Shown here in pieces: positions 1-8,080 of a stretch of DNA of 64,000 nt. Where the stretch lies: assembly GCF_003363265.1 (NCBI RefSeq), contig NZ_QRBF01000002.1:566508-630507 (forward strand), written 5' to 3'. Within the stretch, counting starts at the first letter, position 1, and each line of letters starts with the position of its first letter. The DNA is from Dyella psychrodurans (GTDB taxonomy: Bacteria > Pseudomonadota > Gammaproteobacteria > Xanthomonadales > Rhodanobacteraceae). A model generated the notes under the pieces. It was given only the letters and a program-made list of their open reading frames with translations. It was not told the origin of the DNA and ran no database searches. A program made the position numbers and the translations under genes.

Positions 1-154
1 CCGCATCCAGCGTGCGCTCGACGCCGACAGCGGCATCGCCGATTTCCATGTGCGTTTGGAGCATCAGGAAAGCCTGCATCCGCACGACGCCGTAGCGTAT
101 GCAAGCAAGGGTGTGCCCGGCGGCTACGGCGCGGAACGCCCCAAAGCCGGCTGA
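1..154 (+). CDS. C-terminal fragment of an unrecognised protein
   Basis: An open frame enters from the left edge (first full codon at base 2) and stops at TGA 152-154, giving about 50 C-terminal residues that end in YGAERPKAG. The tail is polar with no membrane segment or motif I can assign. It ends about 20 bases before the next gene on the same strand, so the two could be cotranscribed. The family cannot be named from this piece. Confidence 0.5.
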   Translation, partial: RIQRALDADSGIADFHVRLEHQESLHPHDAVAYASKGVPGGYGAERPKAG

Positions 155-175
155 GCCATGGTCTTGAGGATTCCC

Positions 176-613
176 ATGAACATGCGACGTGCCTTATTGC
201 TGATCGGTGTGCTCGCGCTTGCCGCGTGTGGCTGGATGCCGCACTTCGGCAAGGAAAAAGCACCGCCGCAGCAACAGGTATTGATGAAATCGTTGATCGG
301 CGAGGTCGAGTACAGCCTTGCACAACCGCTGCCGCCTGATGCGCACCTGGAAGTCGTGCTTTCCGATGTCAGCCGGCAGGACGCGCTGCCGCGCGTGATC
401 GCCAAGGATCGTATCTCGCCGGTGGGCGCGTCGCCCGTGACCTTTGTGTTGAGCTACGAGCCTAAGGATCTTGGCGACGGGACGGATTTCGCCGTTTCCG
501 CGCACATCATGCAGGGCGGCCAGCTGCTGGCCTTCAACGACACACGCATCAGTGTGCTGGGTCGTTCCGGCAACGATGGTCCGGTACATATCGTGCTGGC
601 TGCCGCACACTGA
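176..613 (+). CDS. YbaY-family lipoprotein
   Basis: This encodes a 145-residue envelope lipoprotein. The N-terminus MNMRRALLLIGVLALAAC is a lipoprotein signal with a LAAC lipobox. The rest resembles the YbaY / type III secretion YscW-like beta-sandwich family: VEY...LPPDAHLEVVLSDVSR, then an FVLSYEP and ISVLG strand pattern. The family is small and its role is poorly defined. The start at 176 is chosen because GAGGA (166-170) lies 5 bases upstream. An in-frame ATG at 158 would give a longer, less typical n-region. Localisation to the inner leaflet of the outer membrane is an inference from the lipobox. Confidence 0.8.
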   Translation: MNMRRALLLIGVLALAACGWMPHFGKEKAPPQQQVLMKSLIGEVEYSLAQPLPPDAHLEVVLSDVSRQDALPRVIAKDRISPVGASPVTFVLSYEPKDLGDGTDFAVSAHIMQGGQLLAFNDTRISVLGRSGNDGPVHIVLAAAH

Positions 614-657
614 GTGCTGCGCCGGCCTCGTTCGAAGGCCGGCACAAGAAGCGTCGT

Positions 658-1995
658 TTATCGATCGAATGCCAGGCGTTCGCCGCGCACGCTGTCATCG
701 ATGCGCGTGCCGTCCCATACACGCTTTCCGTTGACGAAGGTGGCGGCGATCGAACTGTTGAACGTGTAGCCTTCGAACGGCGACCAGCCGCACTTGGACA
801 GCACTTCCTCGCGTCGCACCGTATGCGGCTTGCGCGGATCCACCAGCACAAGATCCGCCGCATAACCTTCGCGCAGGAAGCCACGCTCGTGCACGTCGAA
901 CAGCATGGCCGGTGCGTGGCAGACCGCTTCGACGACACGCTCCAGCGTCAACTTGCCTTCATGCACGCGCTGCAGCGCGGCCTGCAGCGCGAATTGCACC
1001 AGGGGTAGCCCGGACGGCGCCTTGTCGTACTGCAGCGCTTTTTCTTCCAGCAGATGTGGCGCGTGGTCGGTGGCGAGCACGTCGATGCGGCTTTCGGCCA
1101 CGGCCTTGGTGATGGCTTCGCGATCCGCCGCGGTTTTGATCGCGGGATTGCATTTGATCAGGAAGCCCAGCCGTTCGTAATCGGTGTCGTCGAAATGCAG
1201 GAAATGCACGCAGGTTTCGGCGGTGATCTTCTTGCCCTTGATCGGGCCGGGCTGGAACAACGCCAGTTCGTCGGCGGTGGAGATGTGCAGCACATGCAGA
1301 CGTGTGCCGTGCTTCCGGGCCAGCGAAATGGCGAGCCTGGTCGATTTGATGCAGGCCTCGCGCGACCGAATCAGCGGATGTTCCCACGCTGGAATGTCGT
1401 CGCCGTATTTCTCGCGTGCCTTGGCGTGCAGCGCGTCGATCATCGGCGTGTCTTCGCAGTGCGTGATGATCGGCGTCGGCGCTTCGCGGAAGATACCGTC
1501 CAGGGTTTCGGGGTTGTCCACCAGCATGTTGCCGGTCGAGGCGCCCATGAATACCTTGATGCCCGGAGCCGCCTTGGGATCGAGCTTGCGGATCGCCTCC
1601 AGGTTGTCGTTGCTGGCACCCAGATAGAAGGCATAGTTGACGGCCGAGGTTTCGGCCGCGCGACTGTACTTGGCCTCCAGCGACTCGCGGTCGAGCGCGG
1701 GCGGCCTGGTGTTGGGCATTTCCATGAAACTGGTGATGCCGCCCGCCGCGCAGGCGCGCGATTCGTGCGCGATATCGGCCTTGTGCGTCAGGCCAGGTTC
1801 GCGAAAGTGCACCTGGTCGTCGATCATGCCGGGCAGCAGCCACAATCCCGTGGCATCGATCACTTCTTCGCCCGGACGCGCATTCAGGCCGCCGCCGATG
1901 GTTTCGATGTGGCCGTGCCTGACGCGCACGTCGGCGTAGAAACGACGTCCCTCGTTGACCAGTTCGGCGTTCTTGATCAGCCAGTCAGTGGACAT
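658..1995 (-). CDS. pyrC: Dihydroorotase
   Basis: This is a 445-residue amidohydrolase of the type I dihydroorotase family, which cyclises carbamoyl-aspartate to dihydroorotate in pyrimidine synthesis. The metal-site region reads [11 protein letters not shown], so the first His of the usual HxH pair is Gln; I believe this variant occurs in a recognised subgroup. Later motifs are [32 protein letters not shown] and the C-terminal ATDHAPH. The start at 1995 is preferred over 2007 because GGAG sits 7 bases upstream, inside the end of yidD. The gene overlaps the 3' end of yidD by 11 bases, which suggests translational coupling. Confidence 0.93.
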   Translation of the reverse strand: MSTDWLIKNAELVNEGRRFYADVRVRHGHIETIGGGLNARPGEEVIDATGLWLLPGMIDDQVHFREPGLTHKADIAHESRACAAGGITSFMEMPNTRPPALDRESLEAKYSRAAETSAVNYAFYLGASNDNLEAIRKLDPKAAPGIKVFMGASTGNMLVDNPETLDGIFREAPTPIITHCEDTPMIDALHAKAREKYGDDIPAWEHPLIRSREACIKSTRLAISLARKHGTRLHVLHISTADELALFQPGPIKGKKITAETCVHFLHFDDTDYERLGFLIKCNPAIKTAADREAITKAVAESRIDVLATDHAPHLLEEKALQYDKAPSGLPLVQFALQAALQRVHEGKLTLERVVEAVCHAPAMLFDVHERGFLREGYAADLVLVDPRKPHTVRREEVLSKCGWSPFEGYTFNSSIAATFVNGKRVWDGTRIDDSVRGERLAFDR

Positions 1996-2254
1996 GCGGT
2001 TCTCCATGGTTGCGGCAGCGGGGAAGGTGGAAATGCTCGGGCACGGGATCATTGCCTCCTGCACAGAGGGGCTGACAGCGTAATATGCGCCATCCGGCCA
2101 GGAGGCTTCCACGCCAGGGACCGAAACGGGAGACTGCTACCCGTGCATAATCGGAGCAACTGGGGTAAAAGCGACAACGCTGTCCGAGCAGGGGGCTCAT
2201 GAAGCGCTTGTAGAAGCGAAGTAGTAAAAGGATAAATCGACTCACGGCATTCAC
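1985..2254 (-). CDS. yidD: Membrane protein insertion efficiency factor YidD
   Basis: This 89-residue protein has the YidD signature: an amphipathic N-terminus ([18 protein letters not shown]), then [11 protein letters not shown] and [19 protein letters not shown] with the conserved cysteines. YidD proteins are peripheral inner-membrane proteins that assist YidC-dependent insertion. In most gammaproteobacteria yidD lies in the rnpA-yidC region, whereas here it is placed directly upstream of pyrC and overlaps it. The protein is complete and of normal length. Confidence 0.92.
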   Translation of the reverse strand: MNAVSRFILLLLRFYKRFMSPLLGQRCRFYPSCSDYARVAVSRFGPWRGSLLAGWRILRCQPLCAGGNDPVPEHFHLPRCRNHGEPHVH

Positions 2255-2374
2255 GTTGCCGAAACTGCTTGTGGCATCCGACCCAGGGCCACAAGTATTC
2301 CAGAAGGAAGGTTGCCGGTGTTAAGGATATTGGGCTATAACACCCGGCCGCCACGGCCAAAATGGTGAAGGTAA

Positions 2375-3409
2375 ATGGCGAAAACCACGCGTAACACGAC
2401 CGCCGCCAAGAAAGCTCACAATGGGAAGGCTGCGGGTAAGGGCCACGACGCCAAGGTCAGCAAGGCCAAGGTCGCCGTTGCCAAGTCCGCGAAGAAATCC
2501 GCGCCCGAGAAGAAGGCTGCGGTGAAGAAAGCGCCCGCCAAGGCTCCGGCCAAGAAGGCGCCTGCCAAGGTTGTCGCCAAGAAAGTCGCCAAGCCGGAAC
2601 CGAAGAAAGCCGCGCCGGTGAAGAAAGTCGTGGCCAAGCCGCAAGCCAGGCACGCCGCCCCCGCCAAACCGGCACCCGCCAAGAAAATCGTTGAAAAGAC
2701 CGTTGTGAAGCCTGCTGCCAAACCCGCTCCCAAACCCGCTCCTGCGCCGGCCAAGTCCCAGCCTGCACCGAAAGTATCCGCACCGGTTGCGCCGCACGCG
2801 CCGGCAACCCCGGCCAGTCGTCCGCCCATTGCCGGCAAGGTAGCCAGCGCCGTCGGACCGACGGCACGTGTAGCAAGCGCCACCCACACCCCCACCAAGA
2901 AACAGAAGACCACGCAGTCCTCAATGAATAGTTCCGCTACAACTCTCGACAATGGCGTGACCCGCGAAGACGGCCGTTACGCGCTGCCTACGACGGTCAA
3001 CATCGACCTGCCCAAGGGATATCGCCCTTCCAATGACGAGGAGTACATGAATCCCCGTCACCTGGCGTACTTCCGCAACAAGCTTCGCGAATGGCGCGAA
3101 CAGCTGGTGGAAGAGTCGCGCCAGACCATGGAGAACCTGCGCGACGAAGTGCGCGACGTGGGCGATGAAGCCGAACGTGCGACGCGCGAGACCGAAAACT
3201 CGCTCGAACTGCGTACTCGCGATCGTTACCGCAAGCTGATCTCCAAGATCGACAAGGCACTGCGCCGCATCGAGGAAGGTCGCTACGGTTATTGCGAGGA
3301 GACCGACGAGGAAATCGGCCTGGAGCGCCTGGACGCTCGTCCGATCGCCACATTGTCGCTCGACGCGCAGGAGCGCCGCGAACACCTGCAGAAGCAGATG
3401 GGCGACTGA
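2375..3409 (+). CDS. dksA: DksA-family RNA polymerase-binding protein with long Lys/Ala/Pro-rich tail
   Basis: This is a 344-residue protein. Residues 1 to about 175 are low-complexity K/A/P repeats (AKKAPAK-type), like bacterial histone-H1-like tails. The C-terminal 150 residues form a DksA core: a coiled coil with tip GDEAERA (first acidic residue kept, the second Asp replaced by Glu), then the globular end. Of the four zinc-ligand cysteines of classical DksA only Cys307 (YCEETDEE) remains. The second pair position reads LSLDAQE, so this is a zinc-independent type like Pseudomonas DksA2. DksA enters the secondary channel of RNA polymerase with ppGpp. A bidirectional terminator follows. Confidence 0.9.
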   Translation: MAKTTRNTTAAKKAHNGKAAGKGHDAKVSKAKVAVAKSAKKSAPEKKAAVKKAPAKAPAKKAPAKVVAKKVAKPEPKKAAPVKKVVAKPQARHAAPAKPAPAKKIVEKTVVKPAAKPAPKPAPAPAKSQPAPKVSAPVAPHAPATPASRPPIAGKVASAVGPTARVASATHTPTKKQKTTQSSMNSSATTLDNGVTREDGRYALPTTVNIDLPKGYRPSNDEEYMNPRHLAYFRNKLREWREQLVEESRQTMENLRDEVRDVGDEAERATRETENSLELRTRDRYRKLISKIDKALRRIEEGRYGYCEETDEEIGLERLDARPIATLSLDAQERREHLQKQMGD

Positions 3410-3444
3410 ACGTCCTCGCGTCCTGATACGCGCTGGTTGAGAGC

Positions 3445-3475
3445 AAAGCCCCGCCGGCGAGCGGGGCTTTGTCGT
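3445..3475. terminator. Bidirectional intrinsic terminator between dksA and sufE
   Basis: A perfect 10-bp stem (3445-3454 with 3461-3470, loop of 6) starts with AAAG and ends with CTTT. It lies between two convergent genes and can serve both strands. Confidence 0.8.
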
Positions 3476-3476
3476 T

Positions 3477-3908
3477 TCAGCTCAGCTTCTCTGCGGCGTA
3501 AGCTTTCAGTTTTACCAGCATCGCGGCCAGGCCGTTCGAGCGTGTCGGCGACAGGTGCTTGGCGAGGCCGATCTCCTGGATGAAGGCCGGTTCGGTCGCC
3601 ACGATCTCCGCCGCGGAGCGACCGGAATACACGCGCAGCACCAGTGCGATCAGGCCCGAGACAATGGCCGAGTCGCTGGTGGCTTCGAAATGCATGCGAG
3701 ACGCATCGCCACTGGGTACCAGCCACACCATGGACTGGCAACCGTGCACGCGGTGCTCTTCGGTTTTCCACTCGTCGCGGAAAGGCGGCAACTGCTTGCC
3801 GAGGTCGATCAGGTATTGATACCGCTCCGTCCAGTCGCCGAAGAAGGCGAACTCCTCGGCGATATCCTGCTGGGCTTGCGCGGCGCTGGCTGGGGCAATC
3901 GTATTCAT
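3477..3908 (-). CDS. sufE: SufE-family cysteine desulfuration protein
   Basis: This 143-residue SufE-like protein accepts sulfur from a cysteine desulfurase on a conserved Cys, seen here in the motif HRVHGCQSMVW. The fold elements IAEEFAFFGDWTERYQYLIDLGK and the LSPTRSNGLAAM tail match the family, and the length is normal. It lies 39 bases downstream of cysS on the same strand, a likely two-gene operon linking cysteine use. The desulfurase partner is not in this window. Confidence 0.92.
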   Translation of the reverse strand: MNTIAPASAAQAQQDIAEEFAFFGDWTERYQYLIDLGKQLPPFRDEWKTEEHRVHGCQSMVWLVPSGDASRMHFEATSDSAIVSGLIALVLRVYSGRSAAEIVATEPAFIQEIGLAKHLSPTRSNGLAAMLVKLKAYAAEKLS

Positions 3909-3947
3909 GGCGCCTATTATCGCGCGGTTTGGCCGAACCTCGGCTAA

Positions 3948-5324
3948 TCAGCGCTTTACGACGCTCCAGCGCGTGCCCTGGGCACCGTCCTCGATGACCA
4001 CGCCCATGTCGCTCAATTCGTTGCGAATGGCGTCGGCGCGCGCGAAATCGCGAGTTGCGCGGGCCGTGCGACGCTCCTCCAGCAATGCCTCGACGCGATC
4101 GGCATCCACGGCGCTGCCGCCGGCATGCTTGAACCAGGCCTCGGGATCGTCCTGCAACAGACCGAGCACGGCGCCGCCACCCAGCAGGGCTGTCTTCGTG
4201 GCGGCGGAGGGCGCCTGGCGCGCGGCATCGGCGAGCAGAGACAGCTCGGCCAATGCCTGCGGCGTATTGAGATCGTCGCAGAGCGCTGCTTCCAGGCGCT
4301 CGGGCACGGGCAGCGGCTGATCGGGGTCGAGCGCGACGTCGCTCAGGTCACGCAGTACCCGATACCAGCCATCCAGGGTGCTGATGGCTTGCGCGATCGC
4401 TGCGTCCGACCAATCCAGCGGCTGGCGATAATGGCCGCGCAGCAGCAGAAGGCGCAGCGCTTCCGGCGGGTGCTTCCTGAGCAAGTCATGCACATGCAGC
4501 ACGTTGCCCAGCGACTTGGACATCTTGCGCCCGTCGAAGGTCAGCATGCCGTTGTGCAGCCACCAGCGCGCGAACACCTTGCCACCGTGCGCGCAGGTGG
4601 ACTGCGCGATTTCGTTCTCGTGATGCGGAAACTGCAAGTCCACGCCGCCGGCATGGATGTCGATGGTTTCCCCAAGATGCGCGGCGGTCATCGCGGAGCA
4701 TTCGATATGCCAGCCGGGCCGACCGCGGCCCCACGGGCTCTCCCAGCCGGGCAACTCCGGCGTGGAAGGTTTCCACAGCACGAAGTCAGTGGGGTTTTTC
4801 TTGTACGGCGCCACTTCGACGCGGGCGCCTGCGATCAGTTCGTCGGTATCACGTCCGGACAACTCGCCGTAGGCCGGGTAGGAACCGACGTCGAACAGCA
4901 CGTGCCCTTCCGCCGCATAGGCGTGCCCGGTGGCGATCAGCGTTTCGATCATCGTGATGATCTGGCCGATGTGCGCGGTGGCATACGGCTCGATGTCGGG
5001 AGGCGCGATGCCGAGCCCCGCCATGTCTTGCTTGTACGCCTCGCTGAAGATGCCGGTAATGTTGCCGATCGGCACGCCTTGTTCCAGCGCGGCGGCATTG
5101 ATCTTGTCGTCCACGTCGGTGATGTTGCGGGCATAGACTACGTGCGGGTAATGCCGGCGCAAGAGCTTGATCAGCACGTCGAAGACCACCGGCCCGCGTG
5201 CGTTGCCGATGTGCACGTAGTTGTAGACCGTCGGCCCGCACAGATACACCGTCACCCGGTTCGGATCGAGCGGGGCAAAGGGCTCGATGCGGCGGCTGAG
5301 GCTGTTGTAGAGCGAGATCGGCAT
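3948..5324 (-). CDS. cysS: Cysteinyl-tRNA synthetase
   Basis: This is a class I aminoacyl-tRNA synthetase of 458 residues that charges tRNA-Cys. It shows [16 protein letters not shown] (HIGH-type motif with the zinc-ligand Cys), [12 protein letters not shown] and KMSKSLGN. The start MPISLYNS at 5324 fits the family N-terminus; a further in-frame ATG at 5375 would add an unconserved Pro/Arg-rich stretch. No clear Shine-Dalgarno is visible. It is the first gene of a pair with sufE. Confidence 0.95.
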   Translation of the reverse strand: MPISLYNSLSRRIEPFAPLDPNRVTVYLCGPTVYNYVHIGNARGPVVFDVLIKLLRRHYPHVVYARNITDVDDKINAAALEQGVPIGNITGIFSEAYKQDMAGLGIAPPDIEPYATAHIGQIITMIETLIATGHAYAAEGHVLFDVGSYPAYGELSGRDTDELIAGARVEVAPYKKNPTDFVLWKPSTPELPGWESPWGRGRPGWHIECSAMTAAHLGETIDIHAGGVDLQFPHHENEIAQSTCAHGGKVFARWWLHNGMLTFDGRKMSKSLGNVLHVHDLLRKHPPEALRLLLLRGHYRQPLDWSDAAIAQAISTLDGWYRVLRDLSDVALDPDQPLPVPERLEAALCDDLNTPQALAELSLLADAARQAPSAATKTALLGGGAVLGLLQDDPEAWFKHAGGSAVDADRVEALLEERRTARATRDFARADAIRNELSDMGVVIEDGAQGTRWSVVKR

Positions 5325-5537
5325 GGGGCTTGGGTCCGTCGGGTGGTGGCGCGGGCTGGCCGGCCATCTTAACAAGGTCTTGCGGCACCGCCGCAGGCGG
5401 GGCGTCAGGACATTCCGGAGAACATTTTGAGAGATACATTTCGCAACGCTTGTTCTAAGCGTGGATTCAGCGTGAATTTGCTGGAATCACACTATGCGCA
5501 AATGGCGCTTTTCATGCCCCCCATTCGGAGGATGTTT

Positions 5538-6113
5538 GTGAATAAAACGATGCTGTTGGTTCCCCTGCTGGCGCTGGCCGTGGTTTCCACCGGCGTGTTT
5601 GCGCAGGACGGCGGTTATCCGCCGCCACCGCCGCCGCAGGGTGCTGGCGGTCCTCCGCCGGGTGCCGGTGGCGACAACGCTCACTATGCCTGGGCGGATG
5701 TGCTGCGCGTGGATCCGGTGTATGGCGTTTCGCGCACGGCTACGCCCACGCAGCAGTGCTACGACCAGCAAGTCGTGCAGCAGACGCCTAGCAACAAGGG
5801 CATCGGTACGGTGCTCGGCGCCGTTGTCGGCGGCGTGCTCGGCAGCACCATCGGTCACGGCCGCGGCAACACCGCTGCCACGGTGGGTGGCGCGGTCGTG
5901 GGTGGCGCGGTCGGTAACTCGGTGGCCAGCGGCGGCAGCACCACGGTCTCCAACCAGACCGTCTGCCAGCCGGGCACCCAGGTGAGCGAGCAGCGCCAGA
6001 TCATCGGCTACGACGTCGAATACCGCTATCACGGCGATGTCTATATGTCGCGTCTGAGTTACGACCCGGGCGAACGCCTGCGCGTGCGGGTGAGCGTGGC
6101 CCCGGCCGACTGA
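5538..6113 (+). CDS. Glycine-zipper 2TM-domain envelope protein
   Basis: This 191-residue exported protein has a signal peptide ending VFAQ, a Pro/Gly-rich linker (PPPPPPQGAGG) and a glycine-zipper double transmembrane motif (GTVLGAVVGGVLGSTIG, then GGAVVGGAVGNSVA). The C-terminal domain includes YDVEYRYHG. This is the Rickettsia 17-kDa antigen / SlyB-like family, usually in the outer membrane. I choose the GTG at 5538 because GGAGG lies 6 bases upstream; the ATG at 5532 directly abuts the Shine-Dalgarno. The function is not established for this family. An intrinsic terminator follows. Confidence 0.8.
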   Translation: MNKTMLLVPLLALAVVSTGVFAQDGGYPPPPPPQGAGGPPPGAGGDNAHYAWADVLRVDPVYGVSRTATPTQQCYDQQVVQQTPSNKGIGTVLGAVVGGVLGSTIGHGRGNTAATVGGAVVGGAVGNSVASGGSTTVSNQTVCQPGTQVSEQRQIIGYDVEYRYHGDVYMSRLSYDPGERLRVRVSVAPAD

Positions 6114-6141
6114 CGAACAAACGTTTTCCTCGGCCTCTTGA

Positions 6142-6180
6142 AGGCGACCGTCGCTCCGGCACGGTCGCCTTTAATTTTTT
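6142..6180 (+). terminator. Intrinsic terminator after the glycine-zipper gene
   Basis: Stem 6142-6151 pairs with 6161-6170 (10 bp, loop of 9) and is followed by the T-rich run TTAATTTTTT. It separates the gene from the arginine leader region. Confidence 0.85.
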
Positions 6181-6181
6181 G

Positions 6182-6210
6182 TTGCGTGGCAGCGAAAATC
6201 CGGTCATGAT
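6182..6210 (+). promoter_or_regulatory. Candidate promoter of the arginine operon
   Basis: TTGCGT (6182-6187) and CATGAT (6205-6210) lie 17 bases apart. They match the sigma-70 consensus at 3/6 and 4/6. The start site would fall near 6217, just before the leader peptide. This is an inference from spacing only. Confidence 0.35.
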
Positions 6211-6235
6211 TAAAGTTCAACCACCCGGAACACCC

Positions 6236-6340
6236 ATGTCCGCAGCCGTCTATACCGCCACCGTTCTTACCAGCGCCCGCATGGCTGCTGGCATGACGTC
6301 GCGTGCGCGCCGACCGCTGGACCGACATTCGGCCGGGTAG
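6236..6340 (+). CDS. Putative arginine-sensing leader peptide (34 aa)
   Basis: A short frame starts at ATG 6236 with GGAA 5 bases upstream and stops at TAG 6338. It has five arginines in 34 residues, four of them within eight codons near the end (RARRPLDR, codons 6302-6325). The frame ends just before an intrinsic terminator at 6374-6401 that lies upstream of argF'. The position, the clustered codons for the operon's end product and the terminator together suggest a leader peptide of the his/trp/thr attenuation kind, here for arginine. The peptide itself has no other recognisable feature. Confidence 0.6.
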   Translation: MSAAVYTATVLTSARMAAGMTSRARRPLDRHSAG

Positions 6341-6401
6341 GCTGTCGCCACGTTGCATGTGTAATACGACGACAAAACCCGGCCTTTGCGCCGGGTTTTT
6401 T
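6309..6401 (+). promoter_or_regulatory. Putative arginine attenuator (1:2, 2:3 and 3:4 hairpins)
   Basis: The terminator is a 10-bp stem (6374-6383 with 6390-6399, loop CTTTGC) whose 3' arm runs into six Ts (6396-6401). Its 5' arm can instead pair with the end of the leader frame: 6331-6338 (GGCCGGGT) is exactly complementary to 6377-6384. A weaker upstream hairpin (6309-6313 with 6329-6333) could hold that segment. A ribosome stalled on the Arg codons would leave 6331-6338 free to form the antiterminator. A ribosome at the stop codon would cover it and allow termination. The pairings are seen in the sequence; the function is inferred. Confidence 0.6.
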
Positions 6402-6424
6402 GCTTTTTCGGACTGGAGTCAACG

Positions 6425-7432
6425 ATGACGCTTCGCCATTTCCTCACTACCCAGGATTACAGCCGTGCCGAGATCGACGCGCTGCTCGAGCAGGCCGCCG
6501 CGTTCAAGCGTTCGCCGCGCGGTCAGCAGCTCGCCGGCAAATCCGTGGCGCTGTTGTTCTTCAATCCGTCGATGCGCACGCGCACGAGTTTCGAACTTGG
6601 CGCTTTCCATCTCGGCGGCCACGCCATCGTGCTGTCGCCCGGCAAGGATGCATGGCCGATCGAATTCCGGCCGAACGTCGTGATGGATGGCGAAGCGGAA
6701 GAGCACATCGCCGAAGTGGCGCGCGTGCTCAGCCGCTATGTGGATCTGATCGCGGTGCGCGCCTTCCCGAAATTCCAGGATTGGTCGATCGATCGCGAAG
6801 ATTCGGTGATCAAGGCTTTCGCGCAATACGCCACGGTGCCGGTGATCAACATGGAGACGATCACGCATCCCTGCCAGGAACTCGCGCATGCGCTGGCGCT
6901 GAAAGAACGCTTTGGCGATCTCACTGGTCGCAAGTACGTGCTCACCTGGACCTATCACCCCAAGCCGCTGAATACGGCGGTGGCGAATTCGGCGCTGCTG
7001 ATCGCCACGAAAATGGGCATGGACGTCACGCTGCTTTGTCCGACGCCGGACTACGTGCTCGACGAGCGCTACATGGCGTTCGGCGAACAAAACGCCAAGG
7101 AAAACGGTGGTTCGCTCAAGGTCAGTCACAACATCGAAGAGGCTTATCGCGGCGCCGATGTGGTCTACGCCAAGAGCTGGGGCGCGTTGCCGTTCTTTGG
7201 TCGTTGGGAAGGCGAGAAGCCTATCCGCGACGCGCACAAGCATTTCATCGTCGACGAAGCGAAGATGGCGCTGACCAACAACGGCGTCTTCAGTCATTGC
7301 CTGCCGCTGCGCAGAAATATCAAGGCGACCGATGCGGTGATGGATTCGCCCGCCTGCATCGCCATCGACGAAGCCGAAAACCGCCTGCACGTGCAGAAGG
7401 CGGTGATGTCGTCGCTGATCGCGCACCGTTGA
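6425..7432 (+). CDS. argF': N-acetylornithine carbamoyltransferase
   Basis: This 335-residue transcarbamylase converts N-acetylornithine plus carbamoyl phosphate to N-acetylcitrulline, as in Xanthomonas. It carries SMRTRTSF (carbamoyl-phosphate site, residues 49-56), the diagnostic Glu92 in EEHIAEV (known in Xanthomonas to set acetylornithine rather than succinylornithine specificity), HPCQELAHAL and HCLPLRRN. Similarity to the Xanthomonas enzyme is very close over the whole length. The start at 6425 has GGAG 7 bases upstream. It is the first enzyme gene of the arginine operon, 24 bases after the attenuator terminator. Confidence 0.96.
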   Translation: MTLRHFLTTQDYSRAEIDALLEQAAAFKRSPRGQQLAGKSVALLFFNPSMRTRTSFELGAFHLGGHAIVLSPGKDAWPIEFRPNVVMDGEAEEHIAEVARVLSRYVDLIAVRAFPKFQDWSIDREDSVIKAFAQYATVPVINMETITHPCQELAHALALKERFGDLTGRKYVLTWTYHPKPLNTAVANSALLIATKMGMDVTLLCPTPDYVLDERYMAFGEQNAKENGGSLKVSHNIEEAYRGADVVYAKSWGALPFFGRWEGEKPIRDAHKHFIVDEAKMALTNNGVFSHCLPLRRNIKATDAVMDSPACIAIDEAENRLHVQKAVMSSLIAHR

Positions 7433-7447
7433 CGCGCAAGGACACGC

Positions 7448-8080
7448 ATGTATCTGCCCAAGTCCTTTCATGAAACGCGCCTCGACGTTTTGCATGCGCT
7501 GATCCGTGCCTATCCGTTCGGCACGGTGGTGATGCACGGCGATGGCGGACTGGCCGCCAACCATCTGCCTTTCGAACTGGCGAGCGACACGATGCTTCAT
7601 GGTCATGTCGCGCGAGGCAACGAACTGGCGAATGCCGATGGCGCGTCTGTACTGGTGATCTTTCAGGCCGCGGATGGCTATATCAGCCCAAATTGGTATC
7701 CGAGCAAGCATGAAACAGGGCGCGAAGTGCCAACATGGAACTACGCCGTCGTCCACGTGCATGGCCGTTTGCGCGTAACCGACGACAAGGCATGGCTGCG
7801 TCAGCTGCTCGAGAAACTGACGGATCGGCACGAAGCAAATCAGCCAACCCCCTGGCATGTCAGCGATGCGCCGGAAGATCACATCGAGAGCATGTTGCGC
7901 CACATCGTGGGCATCGAAATCTCGATCGACCGCATCGAGGGCAAGTTCAAATTGAGCCAGAACCATCCTGACGCGAATCGTGCGGGTGTTCTGAAGGGCC
8001 TGAGCGAGCGCAACAGCCGGCGCGACAGCGAATTATTGGAACTGATGCAACAAGCCGAGGGGCGCCGTCATGGGGGATAA
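7448..8080 (+). CDS. PaiB-like FMN-binding protein
   Basis: This 210-residue protein of the 'FMN-binding negative transcriptional regulator' (PaiB) family opens with MYLPKSFHETRLDVLHALI. It contains LVIFQAADGYISPNWYPSK and VPTWNYAVVHVHG, the split-barrel flavin-binding features. Family members in Bacillus affect sporulation and protease genes; a role in arginine metabolism is unknown. It lies 15 bases after argF' and overlaps the OsmC gene by 11 bases, so it is part of the operon. Confidence 0.88.
   Translation: MYLPKSFHETRLDVLHALIRAYPFGTVVMHGDGGLAANHLPFELASDTMLHGHVARGNELANADGASVLVIFQAADGYISPNWYPSKHETGREVPTWNYAVVHVHGRLRVTDDKAWLRQLLEKLTDRHEANQPTPWHVSDAPEDHIESMLRHIVGIEISIDRIEGKFKLSQNHPDANRAGVLKGLSERNSRRDSELLELMQQAEGRRHGG

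Noticed and set aside
1054-2202. Plus-strand open frame opposite pyrC
   Set aside because: It mirrors pyrC codons and shows no family features. The same holds for the long antisense frames opposite cysS, mccA and the autotransporter.
2375-2900. Low-complexity start of dksA considered as a separate histone-like gene or a frameshift artefact
   Set aside because: The frame is continuous into the DksA core without a stop or internal ribosome-binding site, and similar tails occur in related DksA proteins.
6419-7966. Minus-strand open frame of 515 codons opposite argF' and the PaiB-like gene
   Set aside because: Both plus-strand genes are certain and the antisense translation has no recognisable motif. 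Stop-free antisense frames are expected at this GC content.
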